DNA of 64,000 bases from contig JACMZG010001908.1 in assembly GCA_018340805.1 (NCBI GenBank), positions 33,871,414 to 33,935,413 on the forward strand. The letters are read 5' to 3'. How positions within the stretch are numbered: the stretch's first letter is position 1; each line of letters starts with the position of its first letter. The DNA is from Microvelia longipes (taxonomy: Eukaryota; Arthropoda; Insecta; Hemiptera; Veliidae). Both the position numbers and the translations under genes were made by a program. This document shows, one piece after another, positions 9,736 through 19,666 of the stretch. Under the pieces are notes generated by a model. That model made no database searches, was not told where the DNA came from, and saw only the letters and a program-made list of their open reading frames with translations.

Positions 9736-10522
9736 ATTGCAAATAGTGCATATGTCCACACTACTTTACACTCGTTTCGCTAGTCCTCAGAATATGAAAT
9801 CGCCAATGTATATTGCAATAATTCTTCGGCTTCGCTTTGCTCATCCTCAGACAAAAAATATTCATTCTGTCTAACATTTGACCTGACAAAAACCTTAGAT
9901 AAACTTGACTTATTATACTCATTTATCTCGTAAATGAATACACATAAAGATATATACTAGAGGGGGCATAGCCTATCTAATTACATTAAGAGACCTGAAA
10001 CGTCTTTTTGGGACTCTCAGGGGGTCTGTGTAACCTTATTGATACCTCATTCACGAGAAAGTTAAGGTTATAATTAATCAAATATTTTCAGCTTACAGCA
10101 CATTGTTTCTGTTTTGACATGTATTTTTAACGTTCTAGTATACATGTTACTGTGATTTTGTACTGATTGTTTAGGTGGTCAGATTACCTTTTCGATGTTT
10201 CAAAATTTAACCTCTCTAATAATATATCTCTATGTGAATACACTTGTATCAAATTTCAACACATTTAGATTTTTATCGATTTTAACATTTCTTTAAAAAC
10301 CTATGCTAGTCATTTGATAAAAATTAACTCTGATGAGATGAAACTTGAGACATTTAAAGGTGCTATACATGACTACGTGTGTGCTTCATTTCAAATAGAA
10401 ACATTTTTTGAAATTTTTGCTTAATCATATTTTGCCGATTAATAGCGTCATGAAAAAAATATTTTTGAAAAGCTCAACTAGACGTAAAGATTGAGTTTTG
10501 TTTTAACTCTCTTGAGCAGTGT
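9736..10522 (-). mobile_element. 5S-module repeat element, copy 3, interrupted
   Basis: Same orientation as copy 1. 'ctcgtttcgctagtcctcag' (9772) and a second similar word near 9833 match the tail region. 'tttaaaaacctatgctagtcatttgataaaaatt' (split across 10304-10337) and the 10380-10520 block match the body. The 5S stretch itself is deleted or too diverged to see. MITE-A interrupts the copy at 9944-10234. Confidence 0.6.
9944..10234. mobile_element. MITE-A copy 2, with exact 9-bp target duplication
   Basis: A 291-bp member of the family. Left end ataaagatatatactagagg, right end complementary (cctctctaataatatatctc..tatg). The flanks are exact 9-mers, TGAATACAC at 9935-9943 and at 10235-10243. 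Removing the element and one 9-mer rejoins the 5S-module element (tgaatacacttgta..) as in copy 1 (gaggtacacttgca..). Confidence 0.88.
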
Positions 10523-10741
10523 TTCATTACCAGTTCGTCGCGACCCCCAGTGGAGGGGGAGGCGAAGAATGTCCAGGAGATTCACCAAACATATCTGATT
10601 AAAGAATAAAATTGATTAATAAAAGAAAGATTATTAGTTAAAAATATATCAAATGCAATTTAAATAAACTAATTATCATTAATATTTATAATAAAATATA
10701 ATTGGATAAGAAATACATTTAACAAAAAGAGTTAATACCTC

Positions 10742-10775
10742 CGGCCTGGTTAAGCCGCGAAGCGGCTCATATAAT
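10742..10775. repeat. relic of a SINE-S 3' stem-loop
   Basis: ttaagccgcgaagcggctca forms a 6-bp stem with a 3-nt loop. It sits next to 'acctccgg', a word also found in SINE-S. It looks like the terminal stem-loop of a third SINE-S variant, with the rest decayed. Confidence 0.35.
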
Positions 10776-10879
10776 TACAATTCGTTAAATACTTGGTAAA
10801 ATGCAATGTGCAAAATAATAATAAATAATACAAAACAACAATTAATACACAAAGTATCAATTCAGGTAGAGAATGAATC

Positions 10880-11115
10880 TTTAAAAAAGACGTGCAAAAT
10901 CTTATTACTAATAACTCTAATAAAAAAGATAGACTAAGGGATCTTGAAGACAGGAGTAGAAGAAAGAACCTGCTATTCAGAAGGTTAAGTTTCGAAGACT
11001 CTACTATCGATGCCACTTTAATTTTCGGGAAGAATATTCTGGGCGTTGATAACATACACATCAATAGGGCTCATCCACTGAGTCATCCAATGACTCAACA
11101 AAAATTTCAATAATA
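10880..11115 (+). pseudogene. LINE ORF1-like fragment
   Basis: The 73-codon stretch 10892-11113 contains RLRDLEDRSRRKNLLFRRLS and, further on, KNILGVDNIHINRAH. The first part is the junction of coiled coil and RRM-like domain in ORF1 proteins of several non-LTR retrotransposons (consensus L-E-x-x-S-R-R-N-N-L). It is cut at both ends; downstream it abuts copy 4 of the 5S-module element. No function is expected. Confidence 0.6.
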
Positions 11116-11585
11116 AAACTCGGAAAAATTATCAATTTGAGATTTGGCACGCAAGAAGCTATGTATATAAGACTTGCATAAGTGCCAAGTTTCATCTTAT
11201 TATCAGTATTAGTTCAATTTTTATCAAATGACTTGTATACGTTTCTTAAAAATAGTAAAAAAATTGGAAAATAATCCAACTGAGTTGAAATTTGGTACAA
11301 GTGTATACCTTTTCGAACTAGATTAGTACATCAAGTATTTCATTTCAATAAGACAAGTATATCCATGATTTTTGCTAGATTATAAAAGTTAAGCAGCATC
11401 GAGCGTGGTCAGTCCCTGGATAGGTGACTGCTGGGATAAAGAATATGTATTTACTATCTGAGGACAAGCGAGGCTAGTTCAAACAAGAGTTGCAGTACAA
11501 ATTTAACAACTTGTACATTCTGAGGACGAGTCAAGCGAATCTGAAGTAGGTGTAAAAGTTTCGAGGCACCCCGTACCCGATTATT
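11116..11585 (+). mobile_element. 5S-module repeat element, copy 4 (3' half)
   Basis: The copy begins within the body of the family (catcttattatcagtattag at 11194) and runs to the conserved end 'gaggcaccccgtacccgatt'. The 5S-like module at 11388-11436 is the best preserved in the window: GTTAAGCAGCATCGAGCGTG, GTCAGTCCCTGGATAGGTGA, then CTGCTGGGA. These correspond to box A, intermediate element and box C of the 5S rRNA internal promoter. Two 'gaggac(a/g)ag' words flank the tail. Confidence 0.75.
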
Positions 11586-11831
11586 TTAAATACCTCAATT
11601 TCACATCGCATACAACCAAACAAAATTGCTTTTATAAAATCTGTATACTAAGTAAAGTAAATGAAAATTCCAATCATGACGAAGACAACCCCCTTTAATT
11701 TAAGGGCTTCAATAAAGTTATAAGATAGCTCATTTTAATTAAAAATTAGTCTCTATAATTGAAGGCAAACATCATTGAGAATCGTAGAAGGTCCAATATA
11801 ATAAAAAGGCCATGTTGTAAAATTTATATTC

Positions 11832-11834
<3 letters not shown>

Positions 11835-11912
<78 letters not shown>
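11835..11912. repeat. (TA)n microsatellite
   Basis: About 75 bp of alternating TA with one phase slip near 11887. Confidence 0.95.
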
Positions 11913-11930
11913 TAATGTGTTTAAAGTTTA

Positions 11931-14119
11931 TATTTAATGAAAATCAGAAGAATATATTATAAGAATACGTATGTAAAAGACTCGCACAGTCCTAGCTACT
12001 AACAGATGGCTTAGAAAAGCAATTTCATTGTGTAAAGCTAAAACAATTAATTCCTCTAGTAGCAGTGCGACTTGGCGTTGACTTGATAACATTCTTCCCT
12101 GTGCTCGTCGTATCAAGTGTAAATTATTAACAAAACGTATTAAAATAACAAATTAACCGTATAGAGTGGTAAATGAAAATTTAACTCAATATGCATTATC
12201 ACTGGATTGAGACTGTTATAAAATTGTAAGGAAAAATAAGAAAAATTACATATACGAGTATTTATTGAGTAAAGAAAAGAACTAAAAAAGGGATACATAT
12301 TCAAATAATCCGTGAACATTTATTCAAAGCACGCATTACAGAAACAACAAAATTATTAATTTACATCTATTGATTCATTTTTTCCTAGCCTAAAGAAGAA
12401 CCCGAACAAATTTAACCCCAAATTAAAATTTTATCATAAATAATGTAAAACAAGAGCAAGCGCGCTAGAACGCGGGCTTTCGGCCCGCTTAGGGATTCAT
12501 TGGTTGTTGTTTTGTATTAGTTCTTATTTATTATTACATGACATTTTACTATGTATTTAGCAACTTTTTCATCACGTAGTCCACCTTCCTTCGCGGGCCA
12601 GTTCGGCTCGCCGAGGCCCCTTTAGGGCCACTCATTGAACTGAATGACAGGAATAGTAGACAAACCAGGGTAAAGGTAGGAGATCTCCTTTCAACAATCT
12701 CCCCACTCTTTAGCACAATCGAACCCAAGGAATATCGCACAACAGTGGTTCTTAACCGGGGAGCCGCGAAATGGTTTTTCAATTCGGGGCCTCAATACTT
12801 TTTATGAAAAAAATAAAAATGTGAATTAAATGCATCAGAGATCCATTAATCAATTTGGAAGCTACTATAATTTATCGTCAATTATACCGATATTTTATTT
12901 GGGTTAATACAAAATTTAATTTTGAAAACATTTTTTGATGAATGCTCTCACTGAATATTCACAATTATCAACCATGGCCATAAAGAAGTTATTGCAATTC
13001 AGACCAACAAAAATTTCAAATGACTTCTCGCATTTGACAATTTCATAATGACGTTGCCACGGCCAAAGAGACTACAAGAATGTGGCCTCAAACCAGCCAC
13101 GGCGAACCTAGATTGCCCCGTAAAACAGAAGTGCGAGGCAAGGCGGTCCAAACATTGAAAATTTGGTAATAACGTAGTAACTAATACAAAAGCACGACCA
13201 ATACACGCGGGATTTTTTCTAAGGAAGCCGAGTGTCCCTGTTTTAAAACCTAATACTTGTCGTCGGTTATAATTTATACTTATTTTATAATTCTTAACAC
13301 CTAATTTATACATTGAAATATACAGAAGTAACACTTAAAATAAGAATATTTTTTGAGTAATATGAGATTTGGCTCATAGACCGAATAATGAAAAATCTAC
13401 TTTCAATAAATGTTGAAGTCATCTAATGTACTTAAAAATATATTTGGGGTCCCAAAATCATTTCTTCAAATCTCAGTCTTCAGAATGCGTAATTATTATT
13501 TACATAATTTAAATTTACCACCATAATTTACATTTTTTACTTCATCAGTAAAAAGTAATAAGTTAACACAAACAAAAAACGAAAGAAATGAGTTCTTGGA
13601 GATTTAAGAGAAAATAAATGGGGGAATGTACTTGAATGAACATTGTACAAGGAGGAAAAATTCAAAGGCTACAAGTTTATACCTTTAGGGAACAAAACAT
13701 ACAGATTACAAGAACGAAAGTATTAAACCAAATAGGCAATCAAGAATCAAGAACCCAGAGGGAGTTTGCTTTGCGGTAAAAGTAGGTGGAACAGAGTTCA
13801 ACCTAACTTGGGTCTGGACTTACACAACATATAAACCTAACACGCAACCACATTCTGACTACCAGAAACAAATACCAGTCCCAGTTGAATTTTCATATTA
13901 CTACGTTACAGCTTATTACTTGGTTTAGCAAGAGACAAAACTGCCAGGTTTCTTCATTGGGTTTTCCTGTTTAACTATTTAAGATTGTAATGTGCAAAAA
14001 TAGAGAATCTGGTTTAAGTCTACATTAAGAAGGGATTGGTTAGGTTGGAACTTCTGTTTTCAATCTCCGAAGATTATCATATTCTTCTTTTGACATTTAG
14101 TACGTTCACACACACTTCT
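11931..14119. other. intergenic with two weak transposon ends
   Basis: No gene is recognised. The hairpin gcgggctttcggcccgct at 12472-12490 resembles the terminal stem-loop of SINE-S. 'cagtggttcttaaccggggag' style sequence at about 12741 (quoted here in part: cagtggttcttaaccgggg) resembles the terminal repeat of hAT transposons (CAGTGGTTCTCAACC-type), but no matching right end or transposase is seen. Short open frames at 12549-12782 and 12999-13334 (minus) carry no recognised domain. Confidence 0.3.
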
Positions 14120-14223
14120 AAATCTGCGGATCGTATTAAGTACGATATCTAAATATGGTAAGATACGCTGTACGAACCACGCGGAGGAATTCCAGTCGGA
14201 TGCACTAGAACAAGGGAGATAAT

Positions 14224-15308
14224 GGCCCGTATTCAAAGACGTTTTCCTAACATTCTCCTAACTTTTTTCTAACATTTTCCTAATGTTTTCCTAACATTCT
14301 CCTAACACTCACCTTAGGTTTAGGTAAGGGAAATGTTTTTAAGCCACGAAATTTAAATGATCATCCCGTGTTTGAAAAGTCATTTAGAGGCTTCGCATGA
14401 TTTTTTTTTAGTAAGAACCTAAGGTAGTTAAGTCAAAAAGTGATACCATTGTAAATAAAAATAATATATCGCAAAATATCAATGTTATTAACTTATTACC
14501 TGGATTTACGACACACTTTGTCATAAACAACAATGCGGCCTTGCTTTGGCGAATGTTAAATATATTAGAAACTTTATTTACATATGTTTTCAGTAAACAG
14601 TAGAGTTATTTTCCAACTGAATTTCCTCTTTGAATCGATAGCCCGCCACAAACAGACCATAGAAAATAAAAAATCTGATTGTGTTAAAAGAATTTCAGGG
14701 TAAACTCCCTAATAGTAAGGTAAGTGGATTAACAGTAACTTATATTATGTAAATTTATGTAGATCAAAGTTTTATAAATAGAACTATTATAAAACGTTAT
14801 AATAATAATAATAATGCCCGTTTAGAGCCTTGCGGCTCATCAGGGATAACCCCTGCGGGAACCACCTCGGGTGGTAGTAGCAACCGTTACGCTCAAAGTG
14901 AATTCTAAAGTTTGCGATAATTTATCTAAACAATAATCTTCTATAAACTGAGAGCGTAACCTGGGATGCGAACCCCAGACCTCCGTGGGTGTCAAAGGTC
15001 AGTGTAAAGACTAATGCCTTAACGACCTCGGCCACGGAGGCGGCTATAAAACGTTATAGTTCTATTTATAAAACTTTGATGTAGATAGTTATTAATACGA
15101 CAAAGTGTGTCGTAAATCCAGGTAATAAGTTAATAACATTGATATTTTGCGATATATTACGTTACTTACAATGGTATCACTTTTTGACTTAACTACCTTA
15201 GGTTCTAACTAAATAAAATCATGCGAAGCCTCTAAAAGACTTTTAAAACACGATAGGAGAATGTTAGAAAAATGTTAGGAGTTAGGAAAAAGTCTTTGAA
15301 TACGGGCC
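14224..15308. mobile_element. foldback DNA transposon, non-autonomous
   Basis: Ends are exact inverted repeats, ggcccgtattcaaagac at the left and gtctttgaatacgggcc at the right. Complementarity extends far inward: subterminal 'cctaacattctcctaac', 'aggcttcgcatgatt', 'tgataccattgtaa', 'gcgatatatt/aatatatcgc', up to a central palindrome near 14763/15080. The left arm carries about 180 bp (14590-14760) that the right arm lacks. Flanks are AAT on both sides (14221-14223, 15309-15311). A 3-bp duplication with GGCCCGTATTC ends suggests a PIF/Harbinger-like group, which is inference. There is no ORF. Confidence 0.85.
14815..15044 (-). mobile_element. tRNA-derived SINE (SINE-S, subfamily 2) in the foldback loop
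   Basis: The minus strand starts at 15044 with GCCTCCGTGGCCGAGGTCGT (box A), box B GGGGTTCGCATCCC, a body of about 130 bp, the terminal stem-loop GAGCC-GCAA-GGCTC and a (TTA)n tail. Identical 14-bp flanks (tataaaacgttata) lie at 14788-14801 and 15045-15058, the expected target duplication of LINE-driven insertion. Without the SINE the centre of the foldback is nearly a perfect palindrome. Confidence 0.92.
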
Positions 15309-15390
15309 AATATCTCAATGGATACCCTAATATGCTGTATGTACCTTCAAAAGCGATCATATTTAACGGATAACCTTCTCGTCAGAAGGT

Positions 15391-15745
15391 ATTTTTTTCA
15401 TGGGTTTTTAGACGTTTTGGGCACTTAAAGTAATCGTATTACCTTCGGACCAGTTTCATTTAATTCAGCGTCACAAAGAAACACAAATAACGATTTTTGT
15501 CGCAGCGAAATATAATATCCTAGCATTTTGCCGATTCTTTTAAATGTTTGCTGACTCAGCAAACCGGATTAATGGCGTCACAAAAACCTGATTTTCACGA
15601 GGGTTTGTGTCCTCTTCAAGGTTGATTTTTGTACTAAGTTTGATTAAGAAATATTATAACGTTTGAAATATAGCGAGTTCACAAGGTTCGACTCCCACTG
15701 TGACGCCTATCCCATTTTTCCAAAGGAAATTCGCTAAAAGGCTCG
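15391..15745 (+). repeat. repeat D, copy 1
   Basis: Dispersed repeat recognised by 'gctgactcagcaaaccgg' (15549), 'aatggcgtcacaaaaacctg', 'gtcctcttcaaggttgattt' and a terminal block 'gttcgactcccactgtgacg ... ccaaaggaaattcgctaa'. The gttcgactccc word resembles a tRNA box B. Other copies lie at 25930-26500 (SUMO intron) and 59815-60690. No ORF. Confidence 0.65.
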
Positions 15746-15979
15746 CTAGATTGCTAAAGTGTGTAATAAGGTGCGTTAAAAAGAGTTCACTTCGCTGAGA
15801 AATTAAAATGAAACACTTAAATGCTATTTGCTTACTAAATACCTTGCGATAATTATTAGCGAAATACTAATTAATGGATTTATATCTCTTCACCTAAAAA
15901 TGGGGCCCTATGTTTAAGGAATCTTTCCAGAGGCTTTTAAGAAATCTAAAATTCTACCAATCTTAATAAAAGAGATCTC

Positions 15980-17705
15980 AATAAAAGAAAAATCATTAAA
16001 TCATAGAAATCATTTTAAATAAAGAGCTTATTCACCATTTCGAAAGCAACAATCAATTTTCACAGGACTATTATGGCTACAAAAGGAAAAATCAATGGTT
16101 TAAGCATTCCAGAGTGTAATCGCGAATATAATCGACAGCTGGGAAGAAGGACAGGTAACCATGTTAGCCTTCTTGCGATTTAAGCAAAGCGTTCGATCTT
16201 GTAGTACCAGATAGTCATACCAAAATTAAAATGACAAAGCTGAAGGAGTGGCACTAGACATTCTAGAAAGTTACTTGAGCGGCAGAAAACAGAGTGTATG
16301 TGTCAACAATGTCTGGTCAATACGGCTGGAAGTCTTAGTCGGAGCACCTCAAGGAAGTCATTTAGCCGGAACTCTCTTTCTGATAGACACTAAAGACTTC
16401 CCTCTCTACCTAAAACTAACAAAAGAAAACAAAAACATGAACAATAATAAAATTAAACCTAAAATAAAAACACAAAACCAAAAGAAGTTAGTAAAATCCA
16501 TACTTACCGTTATGCTGATGATTCCAATATCTCAGTCTGGAAAATTAGAGGAAGAAATAAAACCAACTTTAAATCAGCAGCTAGAGTTTGTAGAGGAATG
16601 GTTCCACATGAATGGCTTCTGTTTGAATCCCACCAAAACATAAGTCACAACTTTTTCCTTAAAGAAAATTTCTTCTGAGCTGAAAGTTCTCAAATTTCTT
16701 GGCTTCTACCTAGACAGAGAAGTAAGCTGGAAGCCCTATATCAAGCAACTCGAATGCAAATTATCATCACTATATAGTATACCTATTCAAGTGCATGAAA
16801 ATGTACCTTGATCAAGAAAAGAAAACATACTACAGTGTATCGTCAAGTATAAAAATCCTCAAGGTCATATGCATTTTGGGGATCGACCAATCAGAGAAGC
16901 CGCTGCCAACCCCTCTCTTGAAAGAGAAAAAAAATCCCTACTCCCATAACCCCTGTAGGGAAATAACCTCCTTCCCGGCATTCGTTCACTTCGTTTGTGG
17001 TTCTTCTTGTGTTTATTATTTCCCTTCACAATTCATTTTTTTCCACATTTGCATAATTCCTAAATAATAAAACTACACCAAAGAATTGTAGAAACATCGC
17101 CAAGAAAACACGGGTCACATAACCTGATTTGTTTACAAAGTTTTTTCCCCGCTGCCTTTTTGTAGGGATTTTTTTTTTTAGAATCGGTGGTGCCTAAACT
17201 GAGCTGTCAATATTTTTAAGGTCGTCGATACACTGTATGGCCTGTTTGAATCAAGAATGAACTATGGTATCCTCATCTGGGGACATGCCAATACAGATGA
17301 GATTTTACACACTGCAAACCTTTGTTTTATATCCTTACCTTCCATGGACTCTAATTTTTAACTTGCCTCCAGTTCAACAAACTAAATAAAAGTGAAAATT
17401 TCAACTCGCAGGAACATAACCGTGAAACTAGGCACAAAAATCATATTGCCATGCCTAGTCACAGGCTAAAAAAAGCTGAAACAGGATTCAAGTATCTAGG
17501 CGTGAAGCTTTTTAACAAATTAAAGTAGAGAATCAAGAAACCTACCTTTTCTATTTTTTACCTCTAAATTAAAAACCTACTTATTAGAAAAACCAATTTA
17601 TTTTATAAACGAATTTCTGTCAAATGTATATATTTAAAGATTTTAATTTAAAGCTGACCCTATGTAAACAATTTTTATTTTAAAAATAAAGATGAATTAT
17701 TATTA
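15980..17705 (+). pseudogene. LINE-alpha copy 1, reverse transcriptase, broken and carrying a MITE
   Basis: Jockey-superfamily-like non-LTR element. Pieces appear in order. GYKKGKSMV near 16069. LCDLSKAFDL-like region near 16180. The open stretch 16248-16643 has ILESYLSGRKQSVCVNN, VGAPQGSHLAGTLFLIDTKD and WFHMNGFCLNPTKT. KVLKFLGFYLDREVSWKPYI follows at 16683. After the MITE, FESRMNYGILIWGHA appears at 17248, then degraded C-terminal sequence to about 17640. Frameshifts and stops are frequent; the catalytic YADD site is degraded. It is 5'-truncated. The 3' end has AAATAAAG followed by a (TTA)n-like tail. The same family as 56320-57600, judged by co-linear motifs. Confidence 0.85.
16833..17235. 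mobile_element. MITE-C, Tc1/mariner-pogo type ends, inside LINE-alpha
   Basis: Ends CAGTGTATCG (left) and CGATACACTG (right) flanked by TA on both sides (16831-16832, 17236-17237). Removing 16833-17235 plus one TA joins ACATAC-TA-TGGCCTG and restores the LINE reading frame (TYYGLFESRMNYGIL), which aligns with the intact counterpart near 57020-57060. The internal 400 bp encode nothing recognised. Confidence 0.85.
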
Positions 17706-18221
17706 TTATAACAGGACTATTAATATAGTAACAAACTAAATATAAATTTGTATTTAATAATTTATTAGCGTCCGTGAATTTAAATCAAGAATATCTTTTA
17801 AGTTATAACCGGGTAAGTGTTTGCATTTTTATGCATAATGTAATATTATTAAATAAATATATAAAAAAATAATTGCCACAGTTTTACTAACATATGAGTG
17901 ATGAAAAACATAATGGGCCCCATGATGTTTTCAGGGGCGTAACTACAACATTGGGGGCCCCCGGCAAGATGTTTTCAGGGGCCCCTAAATAAATAAATAT
18001 ATAAGGTATTCTTGGAGCTAGATTTATGCTCTGCCAAACGATTAGAGAGAGAGCAACCTGTTGTACCAGTATAGAAAAAAGTGGTTATAAGTCCAAAGCC
18101 TAGGGTGTTATGACTTTGGACTTAATACAGGTTACAGTATCATTTTTAAGCATTAAAGACCCAGGATCATACTTGGCAACCTGGTTTTTTTTATTAGTAC
18201 AGTTCTTGAATATTATAGTTT
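17706..18221. other. intergenic with low-complexity GC patch
   Basis: 17932-17990 has a short imperfect duplication of 'gttttcaggggc' around 'ttgggggcccccggc'. 'caggggcgtaactac' resembles terminal repeats of some hAT-like elements, but no partner end is seen. The rest is featureless. Confidence 0.3.
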
Positions 18222-18374
18222 AACACATGGCTAAAATCAGTTGACAGCATAGGAAAATAGTGTTGAAGAAACAATAAGTTGGTCAAATTTGCAAATGGTG
18301 AGCATGGTTTAACATCCAGGAATAACCTCATTGGCTCCTAGGAATTATTTTGCCACATTGTCAACTGAATCACA
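18222..18374. mobile_element. MITE-B copy 2
   Basis: Left end aacacatggctaaaatcagt, right end complementary but diverged (ttgtcaactgaatcacatg). The interior is the reverse complement of copy 1 at 3767-3934 (tgttgaagaa / cattgattcctcaaca; ggtttaacatccagga / tcctggatgttaaacc). Confidence 0.65.
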
Positions 18375-18639
18375 TGATTCGATCATTTAAATTTTGTGCA
18401 GTAAAACATCATTATTTTAACAGATGTACACAAACTTTTAACATAATTTTTAGTGTCGCACCAAAAAATATGCATGTTTGCCAATAACTTGCTAACTATA
18501 AATTCAATACCTATGGAATTGCTACTTCTAATTTATATTGAAGTTTTAATATCTGATGATATGTCAGTAAGAAAATTTAAATTTAAAAAAATGGCAGTAA
18601 GTAGAAACCAATATCAAACTGAAATTTTGAGGATCGGTT

Positions 18640-18965
18640 GACCACCTATAGATGTACATTTGTGTCCAATGTCAACTTGAACGGCAAGTTTTTAATATTT
18701 GATGACTCAGCATAATATGTTATTGTAGTCTGAAAAATATCATCTTCCAGACAGTACAACTACACCTTAAGTCTGATTTTGTGCAAAGTTTTAACACTTT
18801 AGCATAAACACAGAGGGAGTTAAGACAGGATACTGAAAACCACAGAGAACGTCATAAAAATGAAATGGATAATTATGGTGAATACCTTAGATTTGGATTT
18901 TGTAAGTGAACACAATACTTTTCCCTATATCTAAAAAGAAGGTAGTAGGTAAAGTAATATACAAA
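18640..18965 (-). mobile_element. 5S-module repeat element, copy 5 (fragment)
   Basis: It matches the T-rich-end half of the family in the same orientation as copy 1: 'gtctgattttgtgcaaagtt' (18770), 'ctttagcataaacaca', and the end 'aatacttttccctatat'. The 5S module is not included. Confidence 0.55.
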
Positions 18966-19666
18966 CCAAGTAGGGAAACTCCTATACTAACCAGTGTAAA
19001 AAAATCAGACATGCGTGATTAGCTGATTGCTGGCTAAAAAATAAAAAATAGCTTAAATTAGAATAACTGAGCATGCGCCTTTTAGGATTTACGTTTTTTT
19101 TACTTTGTTTTATTGGCAAACCTGATAACATTAGGTGAGTTTTATTTTTAATCGTGTTTTCTTACTTTAATATGTACATGATAGTTAAATGATTTTGTAT
19201 TAAATTCTGTGAAATAATTGTTACATTACACTAGTTAAAGAAAAAGAGAAACTATAGCAAAGGTAAACTACATGTTTTTATTAAGATTTTGAAGAAAATA
19301 CAGACGACAATGTATTGCCTTAAATATAACTTAAAATTAAGATTGGTATTATTATATTCAAAAATGTTTGGTTAAAGTTGTCAAATTACTAATTACAATT
19401 AATATTTGAAGGGATTACAATTAATATTTGAAGGGGAAAAACAAATATGACTCGTAAAAATGTACTAAGTTAAATAGTGCAATCGAAAAAAAAGTATAAT
19501 TAGCCGCTCGATTTAAGTTATTTAAACAAACCTAGTATTTAAAGATTCGCACTTAAACCTCTATTAGATGTGACAAAACGTATTTCTAACACAAATTATT
19601 AACATTTTATTCTAAATTGTACAAATAACCAAAGAGGAATTAACATTAAAACTGATTAATAAAAAA
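18966..19666. other. AT-rich, probable 5' region of LINE-beta
   Basis: No ORF or repeat that can be supported. The last part probably belongs to the 5' untranslated region of the LINE that follows, but its 5' boundary cannot be placed from one copy. Confidence 0.3.

Larger units (their letters stand above)
14120..15390 (+). repeat. repeat E, copy 1, split by a foldback transposon
   Basis: 14160-14223 (cgaaccacgcggaggaattc, then caagggagat) and 15309-15378 (atatctcaatgg, then taacggataaccttctcgtc) together correspond to the uninterrupted copy at 28195-28330. The intervening 1.1 kb is the foldback element. The function and class of repeat E are unknown. Confidence 0.75.

Noticed and set aside
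11388..11436. Functional 5S rRNA gene
   Set aside because: Only the middle of 5S is kept; the 5' third and the 3' helix I strand are missing and the piece recurs in a repeat family.
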